This document shows positions 38,177 through 47,209 of a stretch of 64,000 nt of DNA, in pieces. Positions within the stretch are counted from its first letter, which is position 1, and each line of letters starts with the position of its first letter. The stretch comes from SLNP01 sp964568875 (lineage in GTDB: Bacteria; Bacteroidota; Bacteroidia; Bacteroidales; VadinHA17). The stretch spans positions 72,589 through 136,588 of the forward strand of contig CAZMSH010000007.1 of NCBI GenBank assembly GCA_964568875.1, written 5' to 3'. Both the position numbers and the translations under genes were made by a program. Under the pieces are notes generated by a model. The model saw nothing but the letters and a program-made list of their open reading frames with translations, was not told the origin of the DNA and searched no databases.

Positions 38177-39286
38177 TTATACCTTCATCCATCCGGGTGA
38201 AGGTTGTGGCTTTGGTTTCCGGCCATAGAACAGGTCATCGGCATGATAGGCGAGTCGGGCAAAAAGCCGTGAACGCCGTATAAAGAAGCGTACCATGTTA
38301 TGAAAGGCATTATCTCTGTGGCTGAAGGGGCATACAGCCATGCAGCGGCCACAGTCGGTACCGCTTGTGCACCAGTAATGATAGCAGCTGTCTGAATCAA
38401 TTTTCCATCGCATTACCCCGCCGATATCCTGCATCTCGTCGGTGGGAATAGAGTTACCCGGACAGCAATCGGCACATTTCTTACATACACGGCAGAATTC
38501 AATCATATTCGGGTCATGCCGGTATTTGTCGGGAACCAGGGGAGCACTGGTAGTAATGACGGCTATCCTCACCCGCGGCCCGAGGTGTGGTGTCATCAGC
38601 AGGCCCATGCGACCTATTTCTCCAAGGCCGGCATCGCGGGCCACCAGCGGACAGATAACCTCGTAGTCACCGTCAATATGTGCCCTGCTGTCGTACCCGA
38701 GCCTCTTGAGAAGGGTAGCCACCTGCAAGGCGATATTGGCGCTGCGAAGATATTGCTGCGAAGATTCGAAAACTGCTGCAGAACCGGGAGCCGACTGAAC
38801 ATTTTCATAGTTCATCTCCACAGTGAAGGCTATGGCATATTTGTGCCTTCTGATCACAGGCTTGCCCTTGTCCGGTCCTCGTCCCCGACGAGTATAGAGA
38901 TGGTAATCCCGCAACTCAGTAATTCCTGTTGAGTGAGCCCCCAGGTAACGGGTCCAACCCTTAATATAATTTGTCAGTGCCGAAGCCGTCAGTCCGCTTT
39001 TCTGTTCCGATGCAGGATGGTTAACAGCCTTCTGCAGGTAATCTATCAGTTCAAAGTTCGCACCAGCAGCCGGAAAGTTGAGCGGATGGAAATTTGAACC
39101 CCCCTCTGAAAGCAGTCCGGGAAGCGCCCTTGCCTTCGCATCACTGGCAGCCTGCTCAGGATGTGTTGAGTAGTACTCATCCCATTCCGGTGTACCGGGT
39201 TTCAGCCTCATCCTGGCAAATATCACGTCATGTTCATCGACGTTACGCGGTGGAGCAGGAGGCTCATGCTGCAAATGTCTCTTCAT
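38177..39286 (-). CDS. Reductive-dehalogenase-like protein with two 4Fe-4S clusters
   Basis: A 369-residue protein related to RdhA/QueG-type cobalamin enzymes. Residues 195-250 (LLKRLGYDSRAHID ... VARDAGLGEIGRMGLLMTPHLGPRVRIAVITTSAPL) match the corrinoid-binding core of reductive dehalogenases. Two ferredoxin-like motifs follow: Cys265-x2-Cys268-x2-Cys271-x3-Cys275-Pro and Cys312-x2-Cys315-x3-Cys319-Pro, with Cys301 and Cys306 nearby. There is no Tat signal and no RdhB membrane-anchor gene, so it is probably cytoplasmic and may not be respiratory. The substrate is unknown. It stands alone. Confidence 0.82.
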   Translation of the reverse strand: MKRHLQHEPPAPPRNVDEHDVIFARMRLKPGTPEWDEYYSTHPEQAASDAKARALPGLLSEGGSNFHPLNFPAAGANFELIDYLQKAVNHPASEQKSGLTASALTNYIKGWTRYLGAHSTGITELRDYHLYTRRGRGPDKGKPVIRRHKYAIAFTVEMNYENVQSAPGSAAVFESSQQYLRSANIALQVATLLKRLGYDSRAHIDGDYEVICPLVARDAGLGEIGRMGLLMTPHLGPRVRIAVITTSAPLVPDKYRHDPNMIEFCRVCKKCADCCPGNSIPTDEMQDIGGVMRWKIDSDSCYHYWCTSGTDCGRCMAVCPFSHRDNAFHNMVRFFIRRSRLFARLAYHADDLFYGRKPKPQPSPGWMKV

Positions 39287-39466
39287 AATGCAATATTAAT
39301 CAAAAAATTGTGCAAAGCATTAGGAGATGCAGCCCTGCAGGTTGTACAAGATACACGGGAATAACGATCTGAAGCAGTTTTCGAGTTTCAGTTACAGAGT
39401 CGTGAATATCATGATTGCTTTTAATTACCGGAAAATATCTATAACATTGAAAAAAAAGCAATTGCA

Positions 39467-39895
39467 ATGAAGACAATCCTTTTATCAATTTCTGTTGTAC
39501 TAATTGGTATGGCAACCGCGGGTGTTTCTATGGCTCAGGAGAATTCATCCTCCGCGGATTCTGACAAGCTTGTTATGCTGTGGATCAGCGATGATACAGA
39601 TGCTGCTGAAAAAATGGCATTTATGTATGCTCATAATGCAAAAAAGAGTGGGTGGTTCAGAGAAGTTACCATAGTAATATGGGGACCCTCGGCAAAGCTT
39701 ATAGCTGATAACGAAAAACTCCAGGAGAAGGTGAAGGCTATGCATGCCGATGGGGTGAAGATTGAGGCATGTGTGGCATGTGCGCGTCAGTATGGTGTTG
39801 ACGGAAAGCTTCGCGAACTTGGTTACGACGTAAAGGGTATGGGAACGCATCTCACCAATTATCTCAAGAGCGGGTCAAGTGTAGTGTCGTTCTGA
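39467..39895 (+). CDS. Exported DsrE family protein
   Basis: A 142-residue protein with a signal peptide to about residue 23 (VSMAQ), so it is periplasmic. The body is a DsrE/TusD-like fold: KLVMLWISDD, FREVTIVIWGPSAKLIA, KAMHADGVKIEACVACARQYGV. Cys102 and Cys105 in ACVACA mark the usual reactive-cysteine position of sulfur-relay proteins, although two cysteines in a CxxC arrangement is notable. It may bind or transfer sulfur. It leads a plus-strand group with the propeller, CDF-like and DUF302 genes. Confidence 0.85.
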   Translation: MKTILLSISVVLIGMATAGVSMAQENSSSADSDKLVMLWISDDTDAAEKMAFMYAHNAKKSGWFREVTIVIWGPSAKLIADNEKLQEKVKAMHADGVKIEACVACARQYGVDGKLRELGYDVKGMGTHLTNYLKSGSSVVSF

Positions 39896-40068
39896 TGTAA
39901 CCACTTGTATGGATGCTAAATATTTCTTTTTATACTTTGATGGTTTTATTTGATTATTTTGTCCGGCGAACAGGGATTAAATCAGTTTGCCGATTGGTGT
40001 AATAGACGATTAATGGCCGGGTTGAAGAGTTAAATATTGAGGTTCGAAATACTAAAGTTATAAATATC

Positions 40069-41334
40069 ATGCTCAGAAACACTTTAAGAACAATTATCAC
40101 TTTAATGCTTGTGGTTTCATCGGCTCAGGCACAGAACTGGCAACAATGGCGTGGGCCGGAAGCAAACGGAATTGCTGCCCCGGGAGACTATCCTGTTAAA
40201 TTCTCAGAAACAGAGGGTGTTATATGGAAGGCAGAATTGCCCGGCAAGGGAGGGTCAACCCCTATTGTATGGGGAGACAGAATAATAATTACTTCAGGAA
40301 TAGGTGAAGGCCGCGAAGGTGAAGACGGGGTGCTCTGCTACGACTGGAATGGCAAACTGCTATGGCAGGTAAAGCTCGGCACACAGAATCCGGGCAGACA
40401 TGCGCGGGGAACCGGCAGCAATCCGTCAGCCATTACTGATGGTAAGCGGATATTTGTGAAGTTTAAAAGCGGCACGATTGCAGCGCTTGATTTTGACGGC
40501 AAGATATTGTGGAGGAAGAATCTCCAGGAGGAATATGTTCAGTATGAATATTTCTGGGATTTCGGTTCCAGTCCCGTGCTGGTCGATAATAATGTCGTAA
40601 TTGCAGTTATGCATGAAGGTCATTCATATCTTCTGGCTCTTGACCAGGCTACCGGAGATGTTGTATGGAAGACTGACAGAAACTACGTCAGTGGCAGGGA
40701 GACGCCACAGAGCTATACCACACCTCTGGTCATCAGCGAGGGAAACCGCACGCATATTGTAGTCTGGGGTGCCGATCACCTGACATCCCATGATGCTGCC
40801 ACCGGCGAGCTGATATGGTCATACGGCGGATTCAATCCTGAAAAGAGATCGGCCTGGCGTACCATTGCTTCTCCGGCATATTTTGAAGGGATCTTTGTAG
40901 TGCCTTATGGCAGGGGCAAATTTTCTGCGGCGATGAAGGCAGGCGTCAGTGGAGTAATGTCAGAAAAGGATTTCTTATGGCAGAAATCTGATGTCGGTAC
41001 TGATGTTGCAACCCCGGTTGCCAGTGACGGAGTTATCTATATTCTTGGTTTCAACAGCGTAGTCTGGTGCCTCGATATAAAGACTGGAAATCAACTCTGG
41101 GAAACAACACTGCCAGGTGACGGAGGTGTGTTTTACAGTTCACCTACCCTTGCCGGTAATAAACTTTACATCTGCAATGACCGTGGATCAGTATACGTCT
41201 GCGAGGTATCACCGGAAGGAATTACAGTCCTTCACCAGACAAAGTTCGATGACAGTTTTGTGGCTACACCGGTGCTGCTGAGAGACAGGCTTCTATTACG
41301 CGGAACAAATTATCTCTATTGCATTGGGAAATAG
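40069..41334 (+). CDS. PQQ-like beta-propeller protein
   Basis: A 421-residue exported protein (signal MLRNTLRTIITLMLVVSSAQ, then AQ). It opens with NWQQWRGPEANGIA, the standard start of outer-membrane or periplasmic PQQ-like propellers, and repeats blade motifs such as GKLLWQVKLG, GKILWRKNL, ATGDVVWKT and TGNQLWETTLPG. It has no clear quinoprotein active site and is probably not an alcohol dehydrogenase; many relatives are scaffolds or unknown. The 3' end overlaps the TTG start of the next gene by 11 bp, which suggests coupling. Confidence 0.85.
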   Translation: MLRNTLRTIITLMLVVSSAQAQNWQQWRGPEANGIAAPGDYPVKFSETEGVIWKAELPGKGGSTPIVWGDRIIITSGIGEGREGEDGVLCYDWNGKLLWQVKLGTQNPGRHARGTGSNPSAITDGKRIFVKFKSGTIAALDFDGKILWRKNLQEEYVQYEYFWDFGSSPVLVDNNVVIAVMHEGHSYLLALDQATGDVVWKTDRNYVSGRETPQSYTTPLVISEGNRTHIVVWGADHLTSHDAATGELIWSYGGFNPEKRSAWRTIASPAYFEGIFVVPYGRGKFSAAMKAGVSGVMSEKDFLWQKSDVGTDVATPVASDGVIYILGFNSVVWCLDIKTGNQLWETTLPGDGGVFYSSPTLAGNKLYICNDRGSVYVCEVSPEGITVLHQTKFDDSFVATPVLLRDRLLLRGTNYLYCIGK

Positions 41335-41950
41335 CGATGATAAGCTTTTCAGGCGGGCTTTTATACTTAGCCTTTTTACTATAGGTTATAACCTGGTTGA
41401 AGGTGTTGTGTCGATGTTGCTGGGGTATCAGGACGAAACACTTTCGCTTTTCGGATTCGGGGTTGACAGCTTTATTGAAGTTATGTCAGGTATAGGCATT
41501 GCGGTAATGATAATCCGAATAAGGAAAAACCCGGAAAGTTCCAGGTCTTCTTATGAGGTTATGGCCTTAAAGATCACAGGTACTGCGTTTTATATACTTG
41601 TTGCAGGGTTGCTCGCTGGTATTCTGCTGGCCCTTATAAGTGGTCATAAGCCTGAAACAACTTTCTGGGGTGTTGTAATCTCCTCTATTTCCATAGTGGT
41701 TATGCTATGGCTGATGACAGCCAAGAAAAGAACAGGTCAGAGACTTGCCTCCGAACCGATCATTGCCGATGCCAATTGCACACGGGTTTGTCTCTACATG
41801 TCCGTTGTGTTGCTTGCTTCAAGTCTGATATATGAGCTGACAGGTTTTGCCTGGGCTGATATAATTGGGGCTGCCGGTCTGGCATGGTTCTCATTTAATG
41901 AAGGCAGAGAAGCATTTGAAAAGGCAAGGGGTAAAAGCTGCAGTTGCTGA
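41324..41950 (+). CDS. CDF-like (cation diffusion facilitator) membrane protein lacking a C-terminal domain
   Basis: A 208-residue membrane protein with five or six helices. The start is TTG at 41324, inside the propeller gene, since no suitable in-frame ATG precedes the first helix. LFGFGVDSFIEVMSGIGIAVM resembles the metal-site helix 2 of CDF transporters, and a second helix pair contains IIADANCTRVCLYMSVVLL and FAWADIIGAAGL, where Asp occupies the helix-5 position. The usual cytoplasmic C-terminal domain is missing and the protein ends KSCSC. Metal export is plausible but unproven. Confidence 0.7.
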   Translation: MGNSDDKLFRRAFILSLFTIGYNLVEGVVSMLLGYQDETLSLFGFGVDSFIEVMSGIGIAVMIIRIRKNPESSRSSYEVMALKITGTAFYILVAGLLAGILLALISGHKPETTFWGVVISSISIVVMLWLMTAKKRTGQRLASEPIIADANCTRVCLYMSVVLLASSLIYELTGFAWADIIGAAGLAWFSFNEGREAFEKARGKSCSC

Positions 41951-41999
41951 TTGCTTGAAAAAGTATTAGTTTTACTGAGAATATTAAATCTTACTGGAA

Positions 42000-42386
42000 A
42001 TGACATACTATATCAGCAAAAGAGTCAGGGCAGATTTTGACAAGGCAGTCATTATGATAACTGAGTCACTTGCGAAGGAGGGGTTCGGAATTCTCACTGA
42101 GATAGAAGTCGATAAAGTGCTGAAATTAAAACTAGGTGTTGACTTCAGAAGGTATAAAATCCTCGGTGCATGTAATCCGGTTTTCGCCCATAAGGCCCTC
42201 CAGGAGGAAGACAAGATAGGTACAATGCTGCCGTGCAGTGTTATTGTGCAGGAGATTGATGAAGCCATGACAGAGGTTGCAGCTATCAACCCTGTTGCAG
42301 CAATGGTTGCAATCGATAATCCTTCAGTATCCGGATTGGCGAATGAGGTCAGGGAGAAGCTTGTAAAAGCTGTAGAACGGTTATAA
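42000..42386 (+). CDS. DUF302 domain protein
   Basis: A 128-residue cytoplasmic protein covering one DUF302 domain: ESLAKEGFGILTEIEVDKVLK, YKILGACNPVFAHKALQEE and GTMLPCSVIVQEID. The function is unknown, but DUF302 proteins often sit near sulfur or metal redox genes in other genomes, in keeping with the DsrE gene 2.1 kb upstream. It follows the CDF-like gene by 49 bp and may share its message. Confidence 0.88.
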   Translation: MTYYISKRVRADFDKAVIMITESLAKEGFGILTEIEVDKVLKLKLGVDFRRYKILGACNPVFAHKALQEEDKIGTMLPCSVIVQEIDEAMTEVAAINPVAAMVAIDNPSVSGLANEVREKLVKAVERL

Positions 42387-42818
42387 GTTGTAATATTTGC
42401 TCTGAAGTGATACCTGCCACAATCATACAATCTATCCATGCGCAGGTTTTTAGTTCGTAGCATCATAGTCTGGTCTGTCCTTTTATTTCTTTCGGCAAGT
42501 CTTGCGGCTTCCATATGTTCATATTCGATTTGAATATGTTCTACTATCACATCCAACTCTTTTATCACCAACCTACAATTGCTGGTTTTTGTGCTGCTAT
42601 TCTGTATTTTGTGAAGCCAGGAACAATAATCTGTTGATCCTGGAGACCATAGCTGCCATTAAAGATTACCACCTCCAGGGATGTATTACCGGATGTCGAT
42701 TATGAATTACGGTTGTCGAAAAAAAGTTACTTCTAGTGTGCTATTACCTTACGTTAGAGCCTGAAAAGCCATAATGGGATGGTTTTTTTGTATGTATAAA
42801 CCGAAAGAAGGGATTATT
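42387..42818. other. Intergenic region; possible minus-strand coding remnant
   Basis: No gene is supported. On the minus strand the stretch 42399-42571 reads in one open frame (ELDVIVEHIQIEYEHMEAAR then LAERNKRTDQTM...), which has coding-like composition but runs without a stop into the antisense of the DUF302 gene. It may be a gene remnant or chance. The right end carries a good ribosome site for the next gene. Confidence 0.35.
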
Positions 42819-43865
42819 ATGAAAACGACATTGTTCTTAATACTTATTGGGGCCAGGGTAGCAACCTTATTTGCCCAGAGCCCTAATCACCTTGATGAAA
42901 AAGTAGATAACATCTTACTGGAGTATTTCAAGGGGGATAGGTTTAATGGTTCAGTTTTGGTGGCAAAAGGAGGTGAAATATTGTATAATAAAGCATACGG
43001 TTATACAGATATGGAGAAGAGAACTGAAATTTCTGACACATCTGTATACTGCATCGCTTCAGTTAGTAAGATATTTACCGGTACGGCTATTATGCTTCTC
43101 GCAGAGGATGGAACAATTAGTATTGATGATCCAATAAACAAACATCTTAAAAGTCTCCCAGAAATGTTTTCCAGGATATCCATAAGGCACCTTCTTAGTC
43201 ATACTTCAGGGATCAGAGAGATGAATCAGGATTGGAAATCACAGATTGGGATGAGCAATCCAGATGTATATAATTTCGTAAAAAATCAGGAGTCTCTGCA
43301 ATTCCAGCCCGGTTCAAAATACAGCTATTCGAATACTGGATTTAATCTTCTTGCAATACTGATAGACTCATTGTCAGGGACTTCGTTCAGAGAATATGTG
43401 GAGAGTAGAATTTTTGAACGTTGTAATATGAAGACGAGTTTTGTCAGGCCTGATAAAAACAGTGTTGTACCTCATGAAGTAGTAAAATCTTATGTTAATG
43501 GGCAGCAGGCTGACTGGCCCCTCTATACATATGGCTCCGGAGGAGTATATTGTTCTACTCTCGATCTGTATAAATGGGACAAAGCATTCTTTTCAGGCGA
43601 TGTACTGGGTCAGGCTAAGATGTCTCTGGTTCTTGACAGGGTTGAAAGCAGTGACGGCGGAGTGAATAATTACGGACTTGGCTGGGGTGTTTTTGTATCC
43701 GGAGGCATGACCTCAGTGGGACATACAGGTGGAATGTTCGGGTTCCGGACTCTATATGAGAGAATTCTCGAAAAGGATATTACCATAATTATCCTTACCA
43801 ATATAGGCGATTCAACTCCCTTAATGGAGATTCGCACCAGAATACTTCAGCTTTTCATCAAGTAG
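42819..43865 (+). CDS. Exported serine hydrolase, beta-lactamase fold
   Basis: A 348-residue enzyme. I use the ATG at 42819 because a purine-rich site (GAAAGAAGGG) lies just upstream and it opens a signal peptide (MKTTLFLILIGARVATLFAQ); the ATG at 42774 adds 15 residues. Motifs: Ser81-x2-Lys84 (ASVSKIF), a YSYSNTGFN Tyr-x-Asn motif, and SVGHTGGMFGF (His-x-Gly), so all three class C/esterase motifs are present. It likely cleaves an amide or ester outside the cytoplasm. The next gene, on the same strand 31 bp away, carries a second copy of the domain. Confidence 0.9.
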   Translation: MKTTLFLILIGARVATLFAQSPNHLDEKVDNILLEYFKGDRFNGSVLVAKGGEILYNKAYGYTDMEKRTEISDTSVYCIASVSKIFTGTAIMLLAEDGTISIDDPINKHLKSLPEMFSRISIRHLLSHTSGIREMNQDWKSQIGMSNPDVYNFVKNQESLQFQPGSKYSYSNTGFNLLAILIDSLSGTSFREYVESRIFERCNMKTSFVRPDKNSVVPHEVVKSYVNGQQADWPLYTYGSGGVYCSTLDLYKWDKAFFSGDVLGQAKMSLVLDRVESSDGGVNNYGLGWGVFVSGGMTSVGHTGGMFGFRTLYERILEKDITIIILTNIGDSTPLMEIRTRILQLFIK

Positions 43866-43896
43866 CCTGTGATCAGTTTCAATAATATGCTGCCAA

Positions 43897-45894
43897 ATGG
43901 GAGGAAACATAGTTATCAGATCAGCCTTTTTCGTTTCAATTATGATGGCATTACTCTCTTCCGGAGTGCGAGTGGAAGCACAGCCAGCAGGCTTATTGTC
44001 AGGGAGGGCATATTATTACGAATCTCGGGGAGAAATTGACTCGGCACGGCAGGAAGTAATCAAACTTCTGAATGAATGTGACAGTAATTGGTTCGACCTA
44101 TCAAAATATCTGATCAGGCTGAATAGTGAGGCAGGCTATTTTTCAGAAAATATTCAATTGTTCAAAGAGGGACACAGAAAGGGATTTTTCTATTTCATAC
44201 ATCCCCGCATGCCTGAGTATGAACCCTATCTTTCATTGTCCGGATTTGATTCAATATCGTCAGAAGATCTGAAAATACGAGAAGAGGCGAACCTCTTGTC
44301 ACATACTCTGTTTAATATTCAATTGCCTGATAATTACGATCCAGCTGTACAATATCCATTGATTTTTATCCTTCACGGGGGAGGCAGGTCAATGGAGTCT
44401 GTGAAAAAGCACTGGCAGGTACCAGAGTTGAACAGAAACTACATTAAGGTGTACCTGCAGAGTTACAGGCACTTCGATTATAATACCTATGGATGGGGTT
44501 CGGGTGATGATAGGCTTGATGCCGAAGTCAGAGCAATAACAGATGAGATTCTGGCCACATACAGAGTAGACAGGAGCTCTGTTCTTACGGCCGGTATCAG
44601 TGCAGGTGCCTCAGCAGCGGTTGATCTTGCCGTTAGGAATGTAATACCGGCAACAGGATTTCTTGTTTATTGTCCAGATTCTCCTTCATCCCTCAGAGGC
44701 ACCATGCCAGTTAATCATAGGGGGAGGCAGATCAGAGGTTATATCTGTGCCGGCGAGGCTGATCATTTCAGGCCACGGCAGAAAGTTCTTACCGCAATTC
44801 TCGATTCTTTGGGTATCATGACAAAGTATACAATTGTGCCCGGAATGGGCCATGCCTATCCAGAAAATGAAAGCCATTTTGTTAATGAGGGCCTTAAATT
44901 CCTATACAAACAGGAAACACTTATAGATTCAGATTTCGAGTCTAAAATTTCAAACGCAATAAGTTCAGGTGTTTGTCGCGGATTATCGGTTGCTGTGAAT
45001 GACAAAGGCAATACTTTTTTTTATAACTATGGCAGAATATTCTCCTCAGGGACAGAATCTCCTGATCAGAAAACCATATTTGAGCTCGGATCTTTAAGTA
45101 AACTTTTTACCCTGTTTATTTTTACAAGGCTTGAGAAAGAGGGTGTTATAAATAGAAGAAAGAAAATATCTCACTATCTTACGGACATAAACTCCGTTTG
45201 GGCAGAGTCAACAAGAATCACGAAGCTGATTGATCATACCTCTACATTACCATCTTTACCTGATAATCTTCATCCATCATCAACCGGTAATCCCGTGGAG
45301 GATTACAGTCATGATGATCTTATTTCATATATTAAAAAATTCAAACCTGGATCTTTTGACAACTTTTTTAAATACTCGAACACGGGGACAGCTTTAATCG
45401 GGCTGATACTGGAAAGGGTTACAGGGAAGAGCTATGAGTGCCTGGTTGATGAATTTATCATTGGACCGATGAAGGCCGATGGCTTGTATCTAACACTTCC
45501 TGATAGGGATAAGTTGCTATTAGCTGATGGTAGCAACGCTGGCGATGCTGTTCCCCACATGGACATTACCGGGGCCTTTGCCTCTTCTTCAGGATTGCGG
45601 GGCTCAGCCGAAGGAATAGCCACATTTCTAAACCTCTACCTTTCTTCCCCAGCCTTTAGGCCAATACGAAGATCAATGGAAAGGATACTTATAGATGATG
45701 TAGAAGAGGGTATTGCAGTTGCCACCGGGTGGTTTGTAAAAGTGATAAGCGGTAAAAGGATCTACTGGGTTGCCGGGTCAACCGGAGGGTTCAGTGCCTT
45801 TATGGGATTCAATATGGAAACAGGAAAGTCAGCTGTTCTTCTTTCAAATTCATCAATCAACCTCAACGAAGCAGGATGGAGGATACTGGAATGA
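43897..45894 (+). CDS. Fusion of alpha/beta-hydrolase and beta-lactamase-type serine hydrolase
   Basis: A 665-residue exported protein with a signal near residues 8-28 (VEAQP). Residues about 130-340 form an esterase-type alpha/beta-hydrolase: HGGG at 160-163, nucleophile Ser235 in GISAGAS, and His319 in GMGHAYPEN. Residues about 345-665 form a beta-lactamase-type domain: Ser399-Leu-Ser-Lys402, Tyr493-Ser-Asn495, and GSTGGFSAF at 627-635, where Ser replaces the usual His. Thus two separate serine active sites lie in one protein, with some doubt about the second. The next gene starts 38 bp downstream. I do not know a characterised protein with this architecture. Confidence 0.85.
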   Translation: MGGNIVIRSAFFVSIMMALLSSGVRVEAQPAGLLSGRAYYYESRGEIDSARQEVIKLLNECDSNWFDLSKYLIRLNSEAGYFSENIQLFKEGHRKGFFYFIHPRMPEYEPYLSLSGFDSISSEDLKIREEANLLSHTLFNIQLPDNYDPAVQYPLIFILHGGGRSMESVKKHWQVPELNRNYIKVYLQSYRHFDYNTYGWGSGDDRLDAEVRAITDEILATYRVDRSSVLTAGISAGASAAVDLAVRNVIPATGFLVYCPDSPSSLRGTMPVNHRGRQIRGYICAGEADHFRPRQKVLTAILDSLGIMTKYTIVPGMGHAYPENESHFVNEGLKFLYKQETLIDSDFESKISNAISSGVCRGLSVAVNDKGNTFFYNYGRIFSSGTESPDQKTIFELGSLSKLFTLFIFTRLEKEGVINRRKKISHYLTDINSVWAESTRITKLIDHTSTLPSLPDNLHPSSTGNPVEDYSHDDLISYIKKFKPGSFDNFFKYSNTGTALIGLILERVTGKSYECLVDEFIIGPMKADGLYLTLPDRDKLLLADGSNAGDAVPHMDITGAFASSSGLRGSAEGIATFLNLYLSSPAFRPIRRSMERILIDDVEEGIAVATGWFVKVISGKRIYWVAGSTGGFSAFMGFNMETGKSAVLLSNSSINLNEAGWRILE

Positions 45895-45931
45895 TAATGA
45901 AACAATCAAAAGTCTCAATAAAATGTTGCAA

Positions 45932-47209
45932 ATGAGAATAGGTATATCACTGATTAATGGAAACCGGATTACTTTTCAGGTATTATTTGTAGTACTATCT
46001 GTAATAATTTCAGGTTGTAATCCGGAAAAGAGCAACTTCAGGTTGCCGGATGACCCGTTATTCGGTATGCAAGTTGCGCTAAACAGCGATCTCTCAGGAG
46101 AGGTGACAATACCTGTCAGCTCACGAAGTGTTAGGTCCAGGACTTTTAGCGTAAATCCTGAATTACTTCTTGATATGCCCAGAGTATGGAACCTGGCAAC
46201 TGGGTCAAAGGAGGTGGTTGTTGCTGTATTGGAACCGGGCGGGTTTCTGTATACTCATGAAGATCTGGCGGATAATATCTGGATTAACGGGGGTGAGACC
46301 GGTATTGATGAAAATGGCATCGAGAGATCAATTAATGGAGTGGATGATGACTTAAACGGATATGTTGATGATCTGCATGGATATGATTTTGCCTTCAGCG
46401 ACCCGGATCCTGATAATATCAATTATGACGGGAAGGATATTTACAGACTTCAACCGTACTGGCATGGGACTTCAGTTGCGGGTATAATTGGAGCAAGGGG
46501 AGATAATGGAAAGGGAATCTCAGGAATCGCCTGGAATGTATCTCTGATGCTGTTGAAAGCACCCTCATCTGTTCAGTTTGCCTCCTCTGATGATACAACT
46601 AAAGCATACCGTTATGCTGAGGCAATAAGATATGCTGTTGATAACGGAGCCAGGATCATTAACTGGTCAGGAACATTGAACGATAATTCAAAATATGCCT
46701 TAAATGCAATTTGTGAGGCGTTTAAATATGCCGGAGAGAATAATGTGCTGATAGTCGTGGCTGTGGGATCCGGAGCAAAAAACCTTGATCTTTCAGGGAA
46801 TTTTGAAGTGCCTGCCTCAATCAATATGTCAAACGTGGTAAAGGTAACAGAGCTTAATTTCCAGGGTGAGTTGTATACTTATACTACAGCCTCTGGCGAT
46901 ACACTTGGCTCCAGCTTTGGTGAGAAAAGTGTTACTATTGGGGCAATAGGTGAAAATTACACCACAAGGGATTATCAATCCAGGTCCTATTACGCATTGG
47001 GTGCCGGCACATCCTGTGCCGGACCGATTGTTGCCGGATGTGCCGCACTGATGCTCTCTGTAAACCCTGACCTTTCACCTTCTGAGATCCGTGAGATACT
47101 TATAGGAACAGCAACTCCTCTGGAATCGCTTATGGGTATAACTGAATCGGGGGGAGCAGTTAATATCTACGGGGCGGTCAAAAAAGCAATTGCTCTGAAC
47201 AATCAATAG
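45932..47209 (+). CDS. Subtilase-like (S8) lipoprotein with altered catalytic residues
   Basis: From the ATG at 45932 the protein has 425 residues and a lipoprotein signal ending SGC (Cys29); an ATG at 45923 is also possible. His178 in YWHGTSVAG and Ser361 in GAGTSCAGP match the subtilisin triad. The catalytic Asp position, however, reads VVVAVLEPGGFLYTHEDL: Glu101 replaces Asp in what should be IDTGV..HPDL, and one extra residue follows. The oxyanion-hole Asn, expected in VAAAGN, is Ser280 in VAVGSG. It could be a pseudoprotease or a weak protease. The 3' end overlaps the convergent amide-hydrolase gene by 7 bp. Confidence 0.88.
   Translation: MRIGISLINGNRITFQVLFVVLSVIISGCNPEKSNFRLPDDPLFGMQVALNSDLSGEVTIPVSSRSVRSRTFSVNPELLLDMPRVWNLATGSKEVVVAVLEPGGFLYTHEDLADNIWINGGETGIDENGIERSINGVDDDLNGYVDDLHGYDFAFSDPDPDNINYDGKDIYRLQPYWHGTSVAGIIGARGDNGKGISGIAWNVSLMLLKAPSSVQFASSDDTTKAYRYAEAIRYAVDNGARIINWSGTLNDNSKYALNAICEAFKYAGENNVLIVVAVGSGAKNLDLSGNFEVPASINMSNVVKVTELNFQGELYTYTTASGDTLGSSFGEKSVTIGAIGENYTTRDYQSRSYYALGAGTSCAGPIVAGCAALMLSVNPDLSPSEIREILIGTATPLESLMGITESGGAVNIYGAVKKAIALNNQ

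Noticed and set aside
42008..42571. Minus-strand frame antisense to DUF302
   Set aside because: It overlaps a well-supported gene and has no start site or family; at most its first ~57 codons could be a remnant.
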